The notes: generated by a model not told the origin, from the sequence alone. A stretch of 64,000 nt of DNA from Sacculina carcini (GCA_916048095.2 OU696579.1:4999998-5063997), one strand, 5' to 3'; positions 45,689 to 55,740 are shown, counted from the first letter of the stretch. A program made the numbers and translations.

Positions 45689-46771
45689 ATGGCGAATGCG
45701 CACACTCAACACTCGTGTTGTGTATGCAAATCTAATGTCACGGGTGATTCGAACAAAAATATCGCCTGCAAACTGTGTGAATGCTGGAGCCACACGAAAT
45801 GTGCCAATCTAAGCGGCACGAAGACAGAGCTGCTTAAAGCCATCAACTGGGTGTGCTCTCCGTGTCTCAACAGGGCCACTCAGGTTCTTTCGGGCACTGA
45901 CAAGCTATCGGAAGTGGCATCTCGTCTATGTGCAGTGGAGTCATCTTTGGCGCGGCTTGCGAGAAAATCCTAAATTGCTGATACTGGACCTTCGGCTGAA
46001 CAGGCACCTGCCAGGCTGTCATATAGTGTGGTTGTAAAGTCCACCTCTAAGAAAAACGTGACCACTGGCGATATTGCCCCTGCTCTGGCAGCCATCCCAG
46101 TGAAGAGTTCACGTGCTGCTCCTGATGGCGGGATTATCCTGCAATGTAAGACGTCGGATGAGGCCCAGCGTGCGGTGGAGTGTGTCCGATCACAGGTAGC
46201 TGGTGTGGAAGTACATGCCCCTTCACGCATTTTACTACGCCCAAAAATCACTATGGTGAATGTACCGCCTGAATCTACCGCTGAGTCTCTTCTCGAATCC
46301 ATTCGTCTCAAGAACCCGGAGCTGACAGCGACGCCAACGGATGACTTGAAGGTGCTCTTCGTCACTAAGCCGCGTAACAATGTGACACACGCGGTACTGT
46401 CAATTTCGCCGAGGACCCGTGACATTATACGTCGTCTCGGCGACCGTCTGTTTGTCAGCCTCCGAGTTTGTGCTGTACACGACAGATTTTGGGTAACGAA
46501 ATGCTACCGATGCGCAGGTCTCGGGCACACAGCCGCTCGCTGCTCCAACGCGCTGACGTGTGGAAAATAAGTGGCGCTCATGCTCAGTGGCGCTCATGCA
46601 ACTAGGGACTGCTCTTCCACCACAGTGAAATGCGTCAACTGTTCTCACATGGAACGTCCCCACGATCATTCATCTCTGTCTTCATCTTGTCCCTCATTTA
46701 TTGCGGTAAGAGAATCGATTCGTGCTCGTACAGAAATAACTCAGTCACCATCCTGTACACTCATCTCCTGA
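45689..46771 (+). pseudogene. LINE D ORF1: PHD finger plus zinc knuckle, two stops
   Basis: It starts MANAHTQHSCCVCKSN. The PHD finger is complete (CKLCECWSHTKC then INWVCSPC). The middle domain (RPKITMVNVPPES, LFVTKPRNNVTHAVLSISP) and the first knuckle (CYRCAGLGHTAARC) match LINE A. In-frame stops occur at 45971-45973 and 46568-46570, the second just at the second knuckle. The rest continues in the same frame to 46771. Confidence 0.85.
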
Positions 46772-46789
46772 CGTTCAAGGCTTGCTGGC

Positions 46790-49623
46790 ATACCGCGCCA
46801 CATCTCTGATGCCTGCTCACCGTCATTAGCTTTACTAAACATTCGTTCAGCTCGAAATAAATCATCCTACATATCCGAACTCCTTATTTCACATAACCTT
46901 GATATTCTCTGCCTAACTGAAACCTGGCTTCTGGAATCCGACTCATCAATATTCTCCGCATCCATTCCTTCACATTATTCTTTCCAAGGCGTTCCTCGAC
47001 CTTTGTTTCTAAATCGCTCTTCAGGAGGTGGTATTGGTATCATTTATCAATCTAAATTGTCTGTTACTCGCTGTACACTCCTGGCCACACCACCTAGCTC
47101 TTTTGAAGTTATCTCACTTGTTATCAAAATTTGCTCGCACTGATGTTTGTCTTAACATTGTCTACCGCCATGACCACCACGGTTCCACTCCCAATTTTCT
47201 GTCTGAATTCCCTGTCCTTATTGAATCCTTAATCTCGCGTTTCTCACACTCATTTATTATTCTTGGTGATTTCAACTTTTGGCCTGATTCTCCTTCAAAA
47301 AAACCTTATACCAATGAATTCCTCTCTATTATAGACTCTCACACATTATATTTTTCTCCGCGTGTTCCTACGCATACTGCCGGTCACATCTTAGACTTAA
47401 TTATTTCACCTTCTCCGTCTCATCACTCTGAACCATCCCTACCGGTTGTCACTGTTCTTCCCCCTGATACAAAAATTACCGACCACAGCCTCCTTCTTAC
47501 TTCCATTCCGCTTCCTTCCGTCACTTCCTATACCAAAAACCTTCTCTTTCCGTGATTACAGGGCTTACAACCCAGAACGTTTTACCGCTTACATCCACCA
47601 TTATCTATCTCCTTCTGCATATTTGCATCTTCTTCCCACTAAACTTGAATCCTTCTTCAATTCTCAGCTTACGCTTATTGCTGATCAAATTTTTCCACTC
47701 CGCACCATTCGTGGTAATAAACGGCCACCACCATCTCCCTGGTCCTCACCATTCCTGGTCTCACTCCAGCGCTCCCAACGTCGACTAGAACGACGCTGGA
47801 GACGCACCCGGTCTCCTACTGATTGGTCTGCATTCACTTCTTTTCGCGCTCATTACATTTCCTCTCTCCGTGCTGCAAAGGAATCATATTACTCTAATCA
47901 CATACCATCACTATTATCTTCCCCGAAATCACTCTGGTCAACTCTTAACTCTCTTCTAGGTCGTAAACCGAATCGTCCTGCGTCCACCATCACCTGTTTT
48001 GATTTTGCCGATTTTTTCACCGATAAGATCGTCGCTTTACGCACATCTCTTCCAACATATACAAACCGCGTCCTTCCCCCTGCCCCCGTATCTGGTTCAT
48101 TTACTGCTTTTAGCCATGTACCAATATCCACCACAATACGTCTCATCACTAACACCAAAAAATCATTTTGTCCTTCAAATCCAATTAATTTTGCCATGGT
48201 ATCTTCCTCTCTCCACCTTCTGGCTCCTATTCTGACACACCTTATAAATGCCTCTTTCCTTCATGGGACTTTTCTTACCAGTAAAAATGCCATTCTCATT
48301 CCTATTCTCAAAAAGCCTTTCCTTGACCCAAACATTCTAAATAGTTACCGACCAGTTTCACTTCTTCCATTCTCATCCAAAATTCTTGAGTCCGCCATTT
48401 ATCATCAAATAGCATCTTACCTCTACAACAACCGTCTTCTTGATGACCTACAATCAGGGTTTGCTCCTTATCGTTCCACTGAAACTGCTCTTGTCCGCCT
48501 TCATCACAATTTACTTTTTCATTTTTCTCAAAAATCTCCCGTAGTCATCACTCTCCTTGATATGTCATCCGCATTTGACCTTGTTGATCACAAAATTCTT
48601 ATTCAGGATCTCTTCTCCATAGGAACCTCTCATTCTGCTTTTTCTCTTCTCACTTCCTATCTCACTAATCGCTCCTACTCAGTTCTATTTGATAGCTGTC
48701 GGTCTCAAAATTTCCCTCTTTCATCAGGTGTCCCCCAGGGCTCATCACTTGGTCCTATCCTTTTCAACGTTTACATGACATCTCTATGTCCAATACTACG
48801 AAATTTATCTATTCCTTTTCACATATACGCAGATGACGTTCAGTTCTTTCTTCCTCTGTTTGAGCAAAACTATATTCCTCATATCATCAATAATATCTCA
48901 GCGTGGGCTTCTTCTCGTTGGCTCATAATAAATTCCTCAAAAACTCAATACATCGTACTTCACCCGCCTAAGATCCATCCTCCTCTATCTGACTTTCCTC
49001 TTTCCTCATCAGTACGTGACCTCGGTGTCTTACTAGATTCTCATTTGTCATTTCAAAAATATTTTACTTCTACAGCTGGCACCTGCCGTCTAATCCTTCG
49101 AAACATCTACCTCATCCGTCCCTACATTGATTCATCAATTGCACAATCTCTGGTATCGGCTCTCATCATTCCTCGTATTGACTACTGTAATTCACTGTTT
49201 CTTCATCTTCCACAGAAGTCACTCAACATTTTACAAACTATCCTTAATCAAGCCTGCCGCTTCATTCTTCGCCTTCCTCCGCATCATCCCACATCATCCA
49301 ATCTATGTGATCTTGGTATTCTTCCTATTCCTTATCGCGTTCAACACAAAATCTGCACACTCACCTATAAACTCTTGCATTCTCCTGACTCTCCACAGTA
49401 TTTACTTGAACTTCTTTCTCCACATCCGTGTCCTCGTGATACAAGACAAACTAAAATCCTTCTTGAACCTCGTTGTCACTGTGAATCTTCTTGGTTTACA
49501 CGCTCCTTCCAACACGCTGCTCCTCGCATATACAATAGCCTCCCATCTCACCTACTGTCCTCTCCCTCGCTTAAATCCTTCTCGAAACAGCTACATTCTC
49601 ACCTTCTTTCACAGTTGAATTAA
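46790..49623 (+). pseudogene. LINE D ORF2: endonuclease plus RT, two frameshifts
   Basis: Endonuclease motifs ALLNIRSARNKSS, LTETWLLESD, LGDFNFWPDSPS and TDHSLLLTSI; RT motifs SYRPVSLLPFSSKILE, LLDMSSAFDLVDHKIL, GVPQGSSLGPILFNVYM and FHIYADDVQFFL; C-terminal SWFTRSFQHAAPRIYNSLPS. Frameshifts lie near 47,130 (within the endonuclease) and near 47,550 (after it). From 47,560 the frame is open to the end, including a complete RT with intact YADD. Confidence 0.88.
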
Positions 49624-49800
49624 ACATATTGCATGTATTGAACTATTTGAATGCTGCTGTGCAATTTGATGGCTTGTATGTGTTTGTTTTTTAAATGTAT
49701 ATATGTGTATGTGTGTATATATATATGTGTGTATATGTATATGTTTATGTATATATATAGCCTGTTGGAGGCTCAATACATTGAATTGAATTGAATACAC

Positions 49801-49971
49801 CATTCTCTGTAGTGAAATTCAGAGACTAGTCCTTGCTTGCTGAAAATACAGAGATCCAGATGGCGTTGATGTAGCCTGGGGCTCAATTAGTGCAACTGCC
49901 CACTTTATCAGCATCAATGACACCTGAGCAAACACACTCGCATGCAATACGAAACGTATGCAAGTGTGTGT
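49801..49971. other. short unique segment left of the nuclease element
   Basis: It includes an imperfect hairpin, AACACACTCGCATGC against TATGCAAGTGTGTGTT (about 49930-49971), immediately outside the element border. Confidence 0.4.
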
Positions 49972-50003
49972 TAGTCCGGCAGCCAAAGCGATGATTTTTG
50001 TTT

Positions 50004-50612
50004 AACCTTGCAGTAGAGGTCCCATGAAGGGTTTTCATGGATTTGGTACCCCCAGACATTGTAGAATTCAAAACCAGAGGGTGCCAAGCTGGCACCTTTG
50101 GGCGTTTTTTGAAAATCGTTGATTTTTATGGTGCCCGCTACCCATCCTTTTTCGCGATATGCGAAAAACGAAAATATTCATATCTTCACCAATATAGCTG
50201 ATATAAATACAATTTTGGTATCAAATTGTATGTTTTCAGACATGAGAAATCCAATGAACACATTATTGTCATGATCTGAAATAGTCTTTATAGCCAAACA
50301 TCATAATTCTACCCCAAAACACCAAATGAAAACATAATTTTTTTCTGAATTATATATTTGATCTGATTTATGATGCATTTAACTGAAAATCAGTATAATA
50401 GGGATATCAGACATTATATGAACATCAGAAATGTTGGTGACAAACACCATAGAGACTGTATAAAGGATCTAAAAAATAATAAACAATATCTAAAGTCTAA
50501 GAAGCTTTGTTTCCATCATCGTCGTCATCATCATTTTCGACAACTACTTTAGTGTGCTCATTGCAGCAATCCAATCCACCTTCACAACTGCAAAATATTG
50601 TGCATGGAAGCA
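50004..50612. repeat. left terminal inverted repeat of the nuclease element
   Basis: It begins AACCTTGCAGTAGAGGTCCC and is matched in reverse by 52787-53398. It includes an inverted copy of the last codons of the nuclease gene (minus strand reads CTIFCSCEGGLDCCNEHT from about 50605 to 50540). Confidence 0.92.
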
Positions 50613-50735
50613 AGCATCTGATGAAAGCAAGACAACAAAACTCTGGGTAGATAACCTGCTCAAGCCTGTCCTGCTGATGATGTTGTTTTGTCGAGCTGAG
50701 AAGGAAGCAGATTGGGCACTTTTTCACGTATGCTG
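50613..50735 (+). pseudogene. nuclease gene, N-terminal segment in a separate frame
   Basis: This segment reads SDESKTTKLWVDNLLKPVLL then FCRAEKEADWALF, which corresponds to the N-terminal LW...ER-x-G-D/N-W pattern of the family. The frame then shifts at the T-run near 50,720-50,730, after which the family sequence continues in the frame of 50744-51556 (YAVEHMIPYFFSARHPNYAH). The true start is unclear: the frame is open back into the left inverted repeat. A single-base indel in a homopolymer is the simplest explanation. Confidence 0.55.
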
Positions 50736-50743
50736 TAGAACAC

Positions 50744-51556
50744 ATGATTCCCTACTTTTTTTCTGCGCGCCACCCAAATTATGCCCACTATGGGCTATAT
50801 TACCTTCGCTCACTTACAGCAATGCAACCAGACCTCTTGGAGAGATTCATGAAAGGAGAGCATGTCACCCGTCATACCCCAGGTGTATGGAACGGAATGT
50901 GGACGGACATGATGATCGAGACAACGTTCATGCGGTATGGAAAAGGACCCAATGGTATTATTGGTATCACACTCAAGCCAAACACGCTGAAGACCTGGGC
51001 CTTAAGTCTCCATGATTGTAGTGTACTAGCCAAAGACGTCTGTGATATGACCTCACATGACCAACATCAGCACCTTCACAAGGAAGAGATGAAAGCTCGG
51101 ATGGCATCAGATGCTGTGGACCGCAAGAAGATCAGAGAGAAATTACAAGTTTCTATTGATCCACTTGATCCATCCTCACACTCACATGGTGATCTTGTCC
51201 ACGTTGTGAGCGGTAGAATAACAACTGACCCAACAGTGAACGCTCATGAATCAGTATCAATAGGAACGCAGATGATGAAGCAATATGAAAGCACATGGTC
51301 TGGCGGTTTCCATGATACGCTTCCCAAGAAAGTGCATACACAAACAATCACCAAGAAGCACATCCAAGTTGGCAAAACGAAGGTAAATTACACCAATTTG
51401 ATATATTCACGCATCATTGGTCTGCATGCTTCTGGTCGAGAGATGAACCTCAATGAGGTTCTGATGTATGAACTGCCACCGATTTCTACTTCGATGTTCA
51501 CCGACAATGGCGAGATGAGATTAGCAAAAAATAAATCAACACTCAAAACATGCTGA
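50744..51556 (+). CDS. nuclease element protein, middle region (270 codons)
   Basis: The ORF opens MIPYFFSARHPNYAHYGLYY, then TPGVWNGMWTDMMIETTFMR, GPNGIIGITL, and ends NEVLMYELPPISTSMFTDNG before a lysine-rich tail. These match the N-terminal half of the uncharacterised family (HYARW..Y, a W..D..IE region, G..GIT, and a YEL.P.P.S motif just before the PIN-like domain). Function of this half is unknown. It overlaps the next ORF by seven bases in ATGCTGA, where the ATG starts the next ORF and the TGA ends this one. In relatives I recall the two halves as one protein, so the overlap is either a frameshift mutation, programmed frameshifting or stop-start reinitiation. Confidence 0.7.
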   Translation: MIPYFFSARHPNYAHYGLYYLRSLTAMQPDLLERFMKGEHVTRHTPGVWNGMWTDMMIETTFMRYGKGPNGIIGITLKPNTLKTWALSLHDCSVLAKDVCDMTSHDQHQHLHKEEMKARMASDAVDRKKIREKLQVSIDPLDPSSHSHGDLVHVVSGRITTDPTVNAHESVSIGTQMMKQYESTWSGGFHDTLPKKVHTQTITKKHIQVGKTKVNYTNLIYSRIIGLHASGREMNLNEVLMYELPPISTSMFTDNGEMRLAKNKSTLKTC

Positions 51557-52905
51557 AAATTGAGATAACTGGACGATCTGCACCCAAAGCGAACATTGTG
51601 ATCATTGATGGCTCAGCTGTATTGTGGGTGATTCACTGGCCAACACAAGGAACAGTCAAAGACTTCATTGACAATGTTGTATCATACGTAACAGCCAAGA
51701 TGAAAGAGGCTGACGTATACCTGATATTTGACCGATACGAAACTTACAGCACCAATGGAGTCACTCGTACTGCAAGAGGGAAGGAGGCAAGCAGACACCG
51801 CCAGTTGTCGCTGTCAACACAACTGCCTTCTCAGAAAGTGGTGCTAACAGTATCATACAATAAAGTACAGCTCATTGCTCTGATTGTAGACGCACTACAG
51901 ACACATAAAGACCGCATAGGTTTGACCAATCACAAACTAGTTGTCACAGGGCCAGATCCAGTACCGGTAGAAATAAGCCATGGCATGACCATCCATCGAG
52001 CAGATCTGAGCAACACTCAGGAAGAAGCTGATGTCATTATAATACTCCAGCTATTGTGTATTCTTGACAGCACAAGAGAGGGCAATAACAGTGTCAGCGT
52101 CATTTCAGATGACACTGATGTGTTCGTCTTATTGGTCCACTTTTATCATGAACCAAACCTCACTTGTAATTTGACGATGGAAGCTACATCCAAAGAAAGG
52201 AAGTCCATTGACATACAGGCAACAGCACATCGCCATAAAGACATCCCTGGCCAGCTGTTAGCTGGCCCTGCATTGTCAGGTTGCGACACAGTAGCTCAGT
52301 TATGGGGCATCGGAAAAACCAAAGTTGTGAAAGTTCTTCAGGCAGGTCATCAGTTGTTAGAACTTGGGAATACGATTGCCGCACTAGCTGATGTAATCCA
52401 AGAGTTCACCAAATTCATAGCTACTTGCTATGGGCATGTAGAAGCCGTGACGATGACCGATGTACGATTCAATATGTGGAAAGTGAAAACAGCAAATGCA
52501 AATATTGTTTCTGCACCAAAGCTCATGTCTCTCCCTCTGACCAATGAATCGTTCCATCAGAATGTTCTAAGAGCCCACTTGCAGTGCTGTATTTGGAAGC
52601 ATGCTGCGGAACCAAACCCACCAGAGATTGATCCGACCATGCATGGATGGCACCGAGATACCGTCAACAAGACGCTACAACCCACTATGCTTCCGCCCAA
52701 TACCTCTGCGGCACCTAAGGCCATTCTCAAACTGATCAAATGCACTTGTGAAAACTGCAAGTCAGCCAGATGCTCTTGCTCTTCTGCAATGCTTCCATGC
52801 ACAATATTTTGCAGTTGTGAAGGTGGGTTGGATTGCTGCAATGAGCACACTAGAACAGTTGTCGAAAATAATGATGACGACGAGGATGGAAACAAAGCTT
52901 CTTAG
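51550..52905 (+). CDS. FEN1/XPG-like (PIN-fold) nuclease with C-terminal CXC motif
   Basis: The 451-codon ORF shows the acidic pattern of FEN1/XPG-type nucleases in order: an N-terminal aspartate in NIVIIDGS (Asp20), EEADVII (Glu158, Glu159, Asp161), ISDDTDVFVLL (Asp187, Asp188, Asp190) and SGCDTVAQLWGIGKTK (Asp246 with a helix-turn-helix GIGK at 253-256). FEN1 has the equivalents CEAEA, EDMDCL and GSDY...GIGPK. Such enzymes cut flap or branched DNA using two metal ions. Residues 395-433 are cysteine-rich (CTCENCKSARCSC, CTIFCSCEGG), resembling tesmin/TSO1 CXC DNA-binding repeats, followed by an acidic tail. The last 39 codons lie within the right inverted repeat. All proposed catalytic acids are present. 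Confidence 0.8.
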   Translation: MLKIEITGRSAPKANIVIIDGSAVLWVIHWPTQGTVKDFIDNVVSYVTAKMKEADVYLIFDRYETYSTNGVTRTARGKEASRHRQLSLSTQLPSQKVVLTVSYNKVQLIALIVDALQTHKDRIGLTNHKLVVTGPDPVPVEISHGMTIHRADLSNTQEEADVIIILQLLCILDSTREGNNSVSVISDDTDVFVLLVHFYHEPNLTCNLTMEATSKERKSIDIQATAHRHKDIPGQLLAGPALSGCDTVAQLWGIGKTKVVKVLQAGHQLLELGNTIAALADVIQEFTKFIATCYGHVEAVTMTDVRFNMWKVKTANANIVSAPKLMSLPLTNESFHQNVLRAHLQCCIWKHAAEPNPPEIDPTMHGWHRDTVNKTLQPTMLPPNTSAAPKAILKLIKCTCENCKSARCSCSSAMLPCTIFCSCEGGLDCCNEHTRTVVENNDDDEDGNKAS

Positions 52906-53398
52906 ACTTTAGATATTGTTTATTATTTTTTAGATCCTTTATACAGTCTCTATGGTGTTTGTCACCAACGTTTCTGATGTTCATATAATGTCTGATATCC
53001 CTATTATACTGATTTTCAGTTAAAATCATCATAAATCAGATCAAATATATATTTAAGAAAAAAATAATGTTTTTATTTGGTGTTTTGGGGTAGAATGATG
53101 ATGTTTGGCTATGAAGACTATTTCAGATCATGACAATAATGTATCCATTCGACTCCTCATGTCTGAAAACATACAATTTGATACCAAAATTGTATTTATA
53201 TCAGCTATATTGGTGAAGATATGAATATTTTCGTTTTTCGCATATCGCGAAAAAGGAGGGGTAGCGGGCACCATAAAAATCAACGATTTTCAAAAAACGC
53301 CCAAAGGTGCCAGCTTGGCACCCTCTGGTTTTGAATTCTACAATGTCTGGGGGTACCAAATCCATGAAAACCCTTCATGGGACCTCTACTGCAAGGTT
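52787..53398. repeat. right terminal inverted repeat of the nuclease element
   Basis: It ends CCTCTACTGCAAGGTT and mirrors 50004-50612. Its inner 119 bp are the 3' end of the nuclease coding sequence. The outer part contains GCCAGCTTGGCACC, itself a short palindrome. Confidence 0.92.
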
Positions 53399-53420
53399 GT
53401 CTCACACTTCCGCCGGACTA

Positions 53421-54407
53421 TGTGCGTGTCGGTGTGTCAGTGTGATTGAGTGTCGAACGGCTTGATGTAGTGTTTGAGCAGAAATGATCAATCAATCTTG
53501 CTCTGTAACAAAATTGATTGGCACAACATGAATTGAGCTCTCTATTGAAAATGGCCTCGGGCAATATTTCAATGCGGTTTTTGTCGCTAGTAAACCCGCG
53601 TCTCGTAACCTCGTTGTCAACATATTGGGAACATTATTACAAACTTATTAAATATAAACTGATTTTGAACCGTAAATCAACTGTAAGCGGCTATCAAAAA
53701 CCAGCAGTCAAACAAAGCCAAATTATAATTACATTGTAAAAATATTTCTCACAAATATGCCGTTTTAAGCGAAAAAAACATAAAATGACATTTTTACTGA
53801 GAATATTACTCAAATATATAATTCTAGAGATTGCGCCCGGAATTTATATATTCTGTTAATAATTGTAATAGCACAGATCACGAATTCAACATGTTATGAT
53901 ATACTCAAACACTGCATAAATGTACAGCAATGTTCCTGATAGATTTTAAAGTCGAGATACCATGTGAGTAGCGCGGTGTTATAACCCTAGTTAACTACCT
54001 CGTTTGTCCTGCGGTCAGGGATAAGAATACTGCCGCCGTACCCGCTGCGTGTCGTGTAAGAGGCGACTAAAAGCGGACCATCTGCTTTTTCCCTTCCTGT
54101 ACTGCCATGTCCGATGGATGAGCGATAATCCAACAGGCATTCCCCTTGGATAACTGCAGCTGTCTTCTGTCCTATCCTTCTACCTGAAATATAAAAAGCT
54201 ACCGTATGTGTTGTGGCGGTGGTTTATTTGTTGTAATTCAATCGCTCCAAGCTAGGTTCACGTGCCATTGGTCTTTTGGTACGGTAGGATTATGCATACG
54301 TGTATTTCATATTCACATTTTCGGGAAATTATTCAACACAAATTGTTAAAATGGTGTCTGTACTGTCAAGCTCAAATGGATTGAAAGAATTCAAGTGGAA
54401 TTTCCTA
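53421..54407. other. non-coding, with one repeat-like hairpin segment
   Basis: Mostly AT-rich unique sequence. Around 54010-54180 is a GC-richer stretch with GTCGTGTAAGAGGCGACTAA, a hairpin-forming phrase I associate with dispersed repeats in invertebrate genomes but cannot name. No gene seen. Confidence 0.4.
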
Positions 54408-54600
54408 GAAAAACGTGTCTGATGGTACAGTATGTTTCCCGTTGCATGGGAGAAAAACGTGTCTGATGGTACAGTATGTTTTGTGTTGCATGTGAGAAAA
54501 ACGTGTCTGATGGTACAGTATGTTTCCCGTTGCATGGGAGAAAAACGTGTCTGATGGTACAGTATGTTTTGTGTTGCATGTGAGAAAAACGTGTCCGCTG
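54408..54600. repeat. 44-bp satellite with alternating A/B units
   Basis: AAACGTGTCTGATGG starts at 54411, 54455, 54499 and 54543, with a fifth, diverged AAACGTGTCCGCTGG at 54587: an exact 44-bp period. Units alternate between one containing TTTCCCGTTGCATGGG and one containing TTTTGTGTTGCATGTG, so the higher-order unit is an 88-bp dimer repeated twice. Confidence 0.92.
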
Positions 54601-55146
54601 GTCACAAGTTGCAGCTCGAACAACACAACAAATCTGCTGCTCACTAGAAAAACATCAAACGCAGCTATACATGCAGAATCGAATCATTAGATTATTGCGC
54701 CTCGAAGTAAAATTCTAGAATGGTACCACTACCAAGGGGCAGCACCAGGGGACAGGGGTTGTAGGGGTTTAACCCCCACCCCCAATGTGAATCTCTTGTT
54801 TATGAGGAGTTGATAGAAACATTTGGGGGCTTCAACCATCTGAGCTCCTTCTGGATCCATCAGTGTGTATCCTTTAAAGCGCATATAAAAATGTATATAT
54901 TATGTGTTCTAATACGCAGTGCAAGTGCATTAAAATGCACATGGATTTGTGGTCATTTAAACACGATATTATTTCCTGTTTATTTTCTCCCAAAATGTAT
55001 TTATACATATATACACCCAGATAGATAGATAAATAGATAGATAGAAATATAAATGGATAGATATAGCGGTTTAGAAGCAGACTTTAAATATTGTCATTGC
55101 CTACACCAGGATATAGCAAAATATAGTGATATATTGGAAAACTGTT
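54601..55146. other. AT-rich unique sequence with a (GATA)n run
   Basis: No gene recognised. A short GATA run lies at about 55020-55060. GGGGTTTAACCCCCACCCCC near 54766 is a small palindrome. Confidence 0.45.
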
Positions 55147-55740
55147 TTAATTATTGCCGAAAGAGAGATCTAACCGTGGATGTCGAGGGATACTCCAAAA
55201 ACGTTTCAACACATCATGAACTGCTGCTCTGATATTCCACACAGCTTGGTCCACTTTCTGTGGCTTTTCGGGTAGCTCGTTGTGATACAGGGCATTATAC
55301 AGAAAATATCTGCAGTCTTTCAAATTCTTCACATGTATTCCTTGTGGCAGTGGCACATTTCCTTGAGCTGGTGGCAGTAGTCCATTGATGAATTTGATCA
55401 GGATATTAGCATGTTCACGGTACATGAGCAGTACATTCATCGAGTATCTGTATGTTGCAGCATTGCTGAGTGTAGTGCCCAATAGGGTATGCAAAAATAT
55501 AGCAGCGACTGGTTTATTGTCTACGGCCTGCGGCATATGAAGTTTCATGGTATTTTCCAGAACTTGTATGGCTTCTTTCTCTGCAGCATGAAAGATATCT
55601 TTCTCTTCGTACACAATTTTTTTAACCCAGTACAGCATATAAATGGTAGCTCTGGCTGATTTAGTTACTTGTTCGATCACCTCACGGGGTTTCTTCGACT
55701 GCACTTCACTGCTTGCCGAAATATACACCTGTACATCAGC
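55147..55740 (-). CDS. unrecognised open reading frame, about 193 codons
   Basis: It is an open frame on the minus strand from about 55728 (MYIS.. if GTG is read as start; no ATG is evident there) to the stop near 55147. It contains EVIEQVTKSARATIYMLYWV, EKEAIQVLENTMKLHMPQAV, IFLHTLLGTTLSNAATYRYS and FINGLLPPAQGNVPLPQG. Codon use and length argue that it is or was coding. I see no signal peptide, catalytic motif or family I know. Its upstream edge (TGATGTACAG|GTG on the minus strand) could be a splice acceptor or simply the junction with the LINE E tail, which begins at about 55737. It may be a host exon or an exapted or integrated gene. Confidence 0.45.
   Translation of the reverse strand, partial: ADVQVYISASSEVQSKKPREVIEQVTKSARATIYMLYWVKKIVYEEKDIFHAAEKEAIQVLENTMKLHMPQAVDNKPVAAIFLHTLLGTTLSNAATYRYSMNVLLMYREHANILIKFINGLLPPAQGNVPLPQGIHVKNLKDCRYFLYNALYHNELPEKPQKVDQAVWNIRAAVHDVLKRFWSIPRHPRLDLSFGNN

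Larger units (their letters stand above)
45578..49795 (+). mobile_element. LINE copy D, full-length layout but damaged
   Basis: ORF1 and ORF2 homologous to LINE A, with a similar 5' phrase, followed by a TATATG-rich 3' region and a short hairpin (GCCTGTTGGAGGC) ahead of CAATACATTGAATTGAATTG. It sits in the presumed dipeptidase intron on the same strand. Protein divergence from A is large, so it belongs to a separate subfamily. Confidence 0.88.
49972..53420 (+). mobile_element. TIR element carrying a FEN1/XPG-like nuclease gene (unclassified DNA transposon)
   Basis: Long inverted repeats (50004-50612 and 52787-53398, several percent diverged) enclose one gene. Inverted similarity also extends outward to TAGTCCGGC at 49972 and GCCGGACTA at 53420, with a gap, so the outer border is probably there. 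A target duplication is not certain: TGTGTGT (left) against TGTGCGT (right) is only 6 of 7 and in TG-rich sequence. No DDE/D transposase, RT or helicase is visible. The encoded protein belongs, from memory, to a widespread, multi-copy, uncharacterised protein family in invertebrates and some vertebrates. The element sits in the presumed dipeptidase intron. Confidence 0.8.

Noticed and set aside
50370-50552. 60-codon ORF found at both ends of the nuclease element (also 52850-53032, minus)
   Set aside because: It is the same inverted-repeat sequence read twice; no domain and partly antisense to the nuclease gene. A small second protein cannot be excluded but there is no support.
49972-53420. 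Polinton/Maverick identity for the long-TIR element
   Set aside because: Too short, and no polymerase B, integrase, ATPase or capsid genes are present.
54411-54600. Hammerhead ribozyme in the 44-bp satellite
   Set aside because: CTGATGG and GAAAAAC differ from the invariant CTGATGA and GAAA and are not bridged by a stem II.
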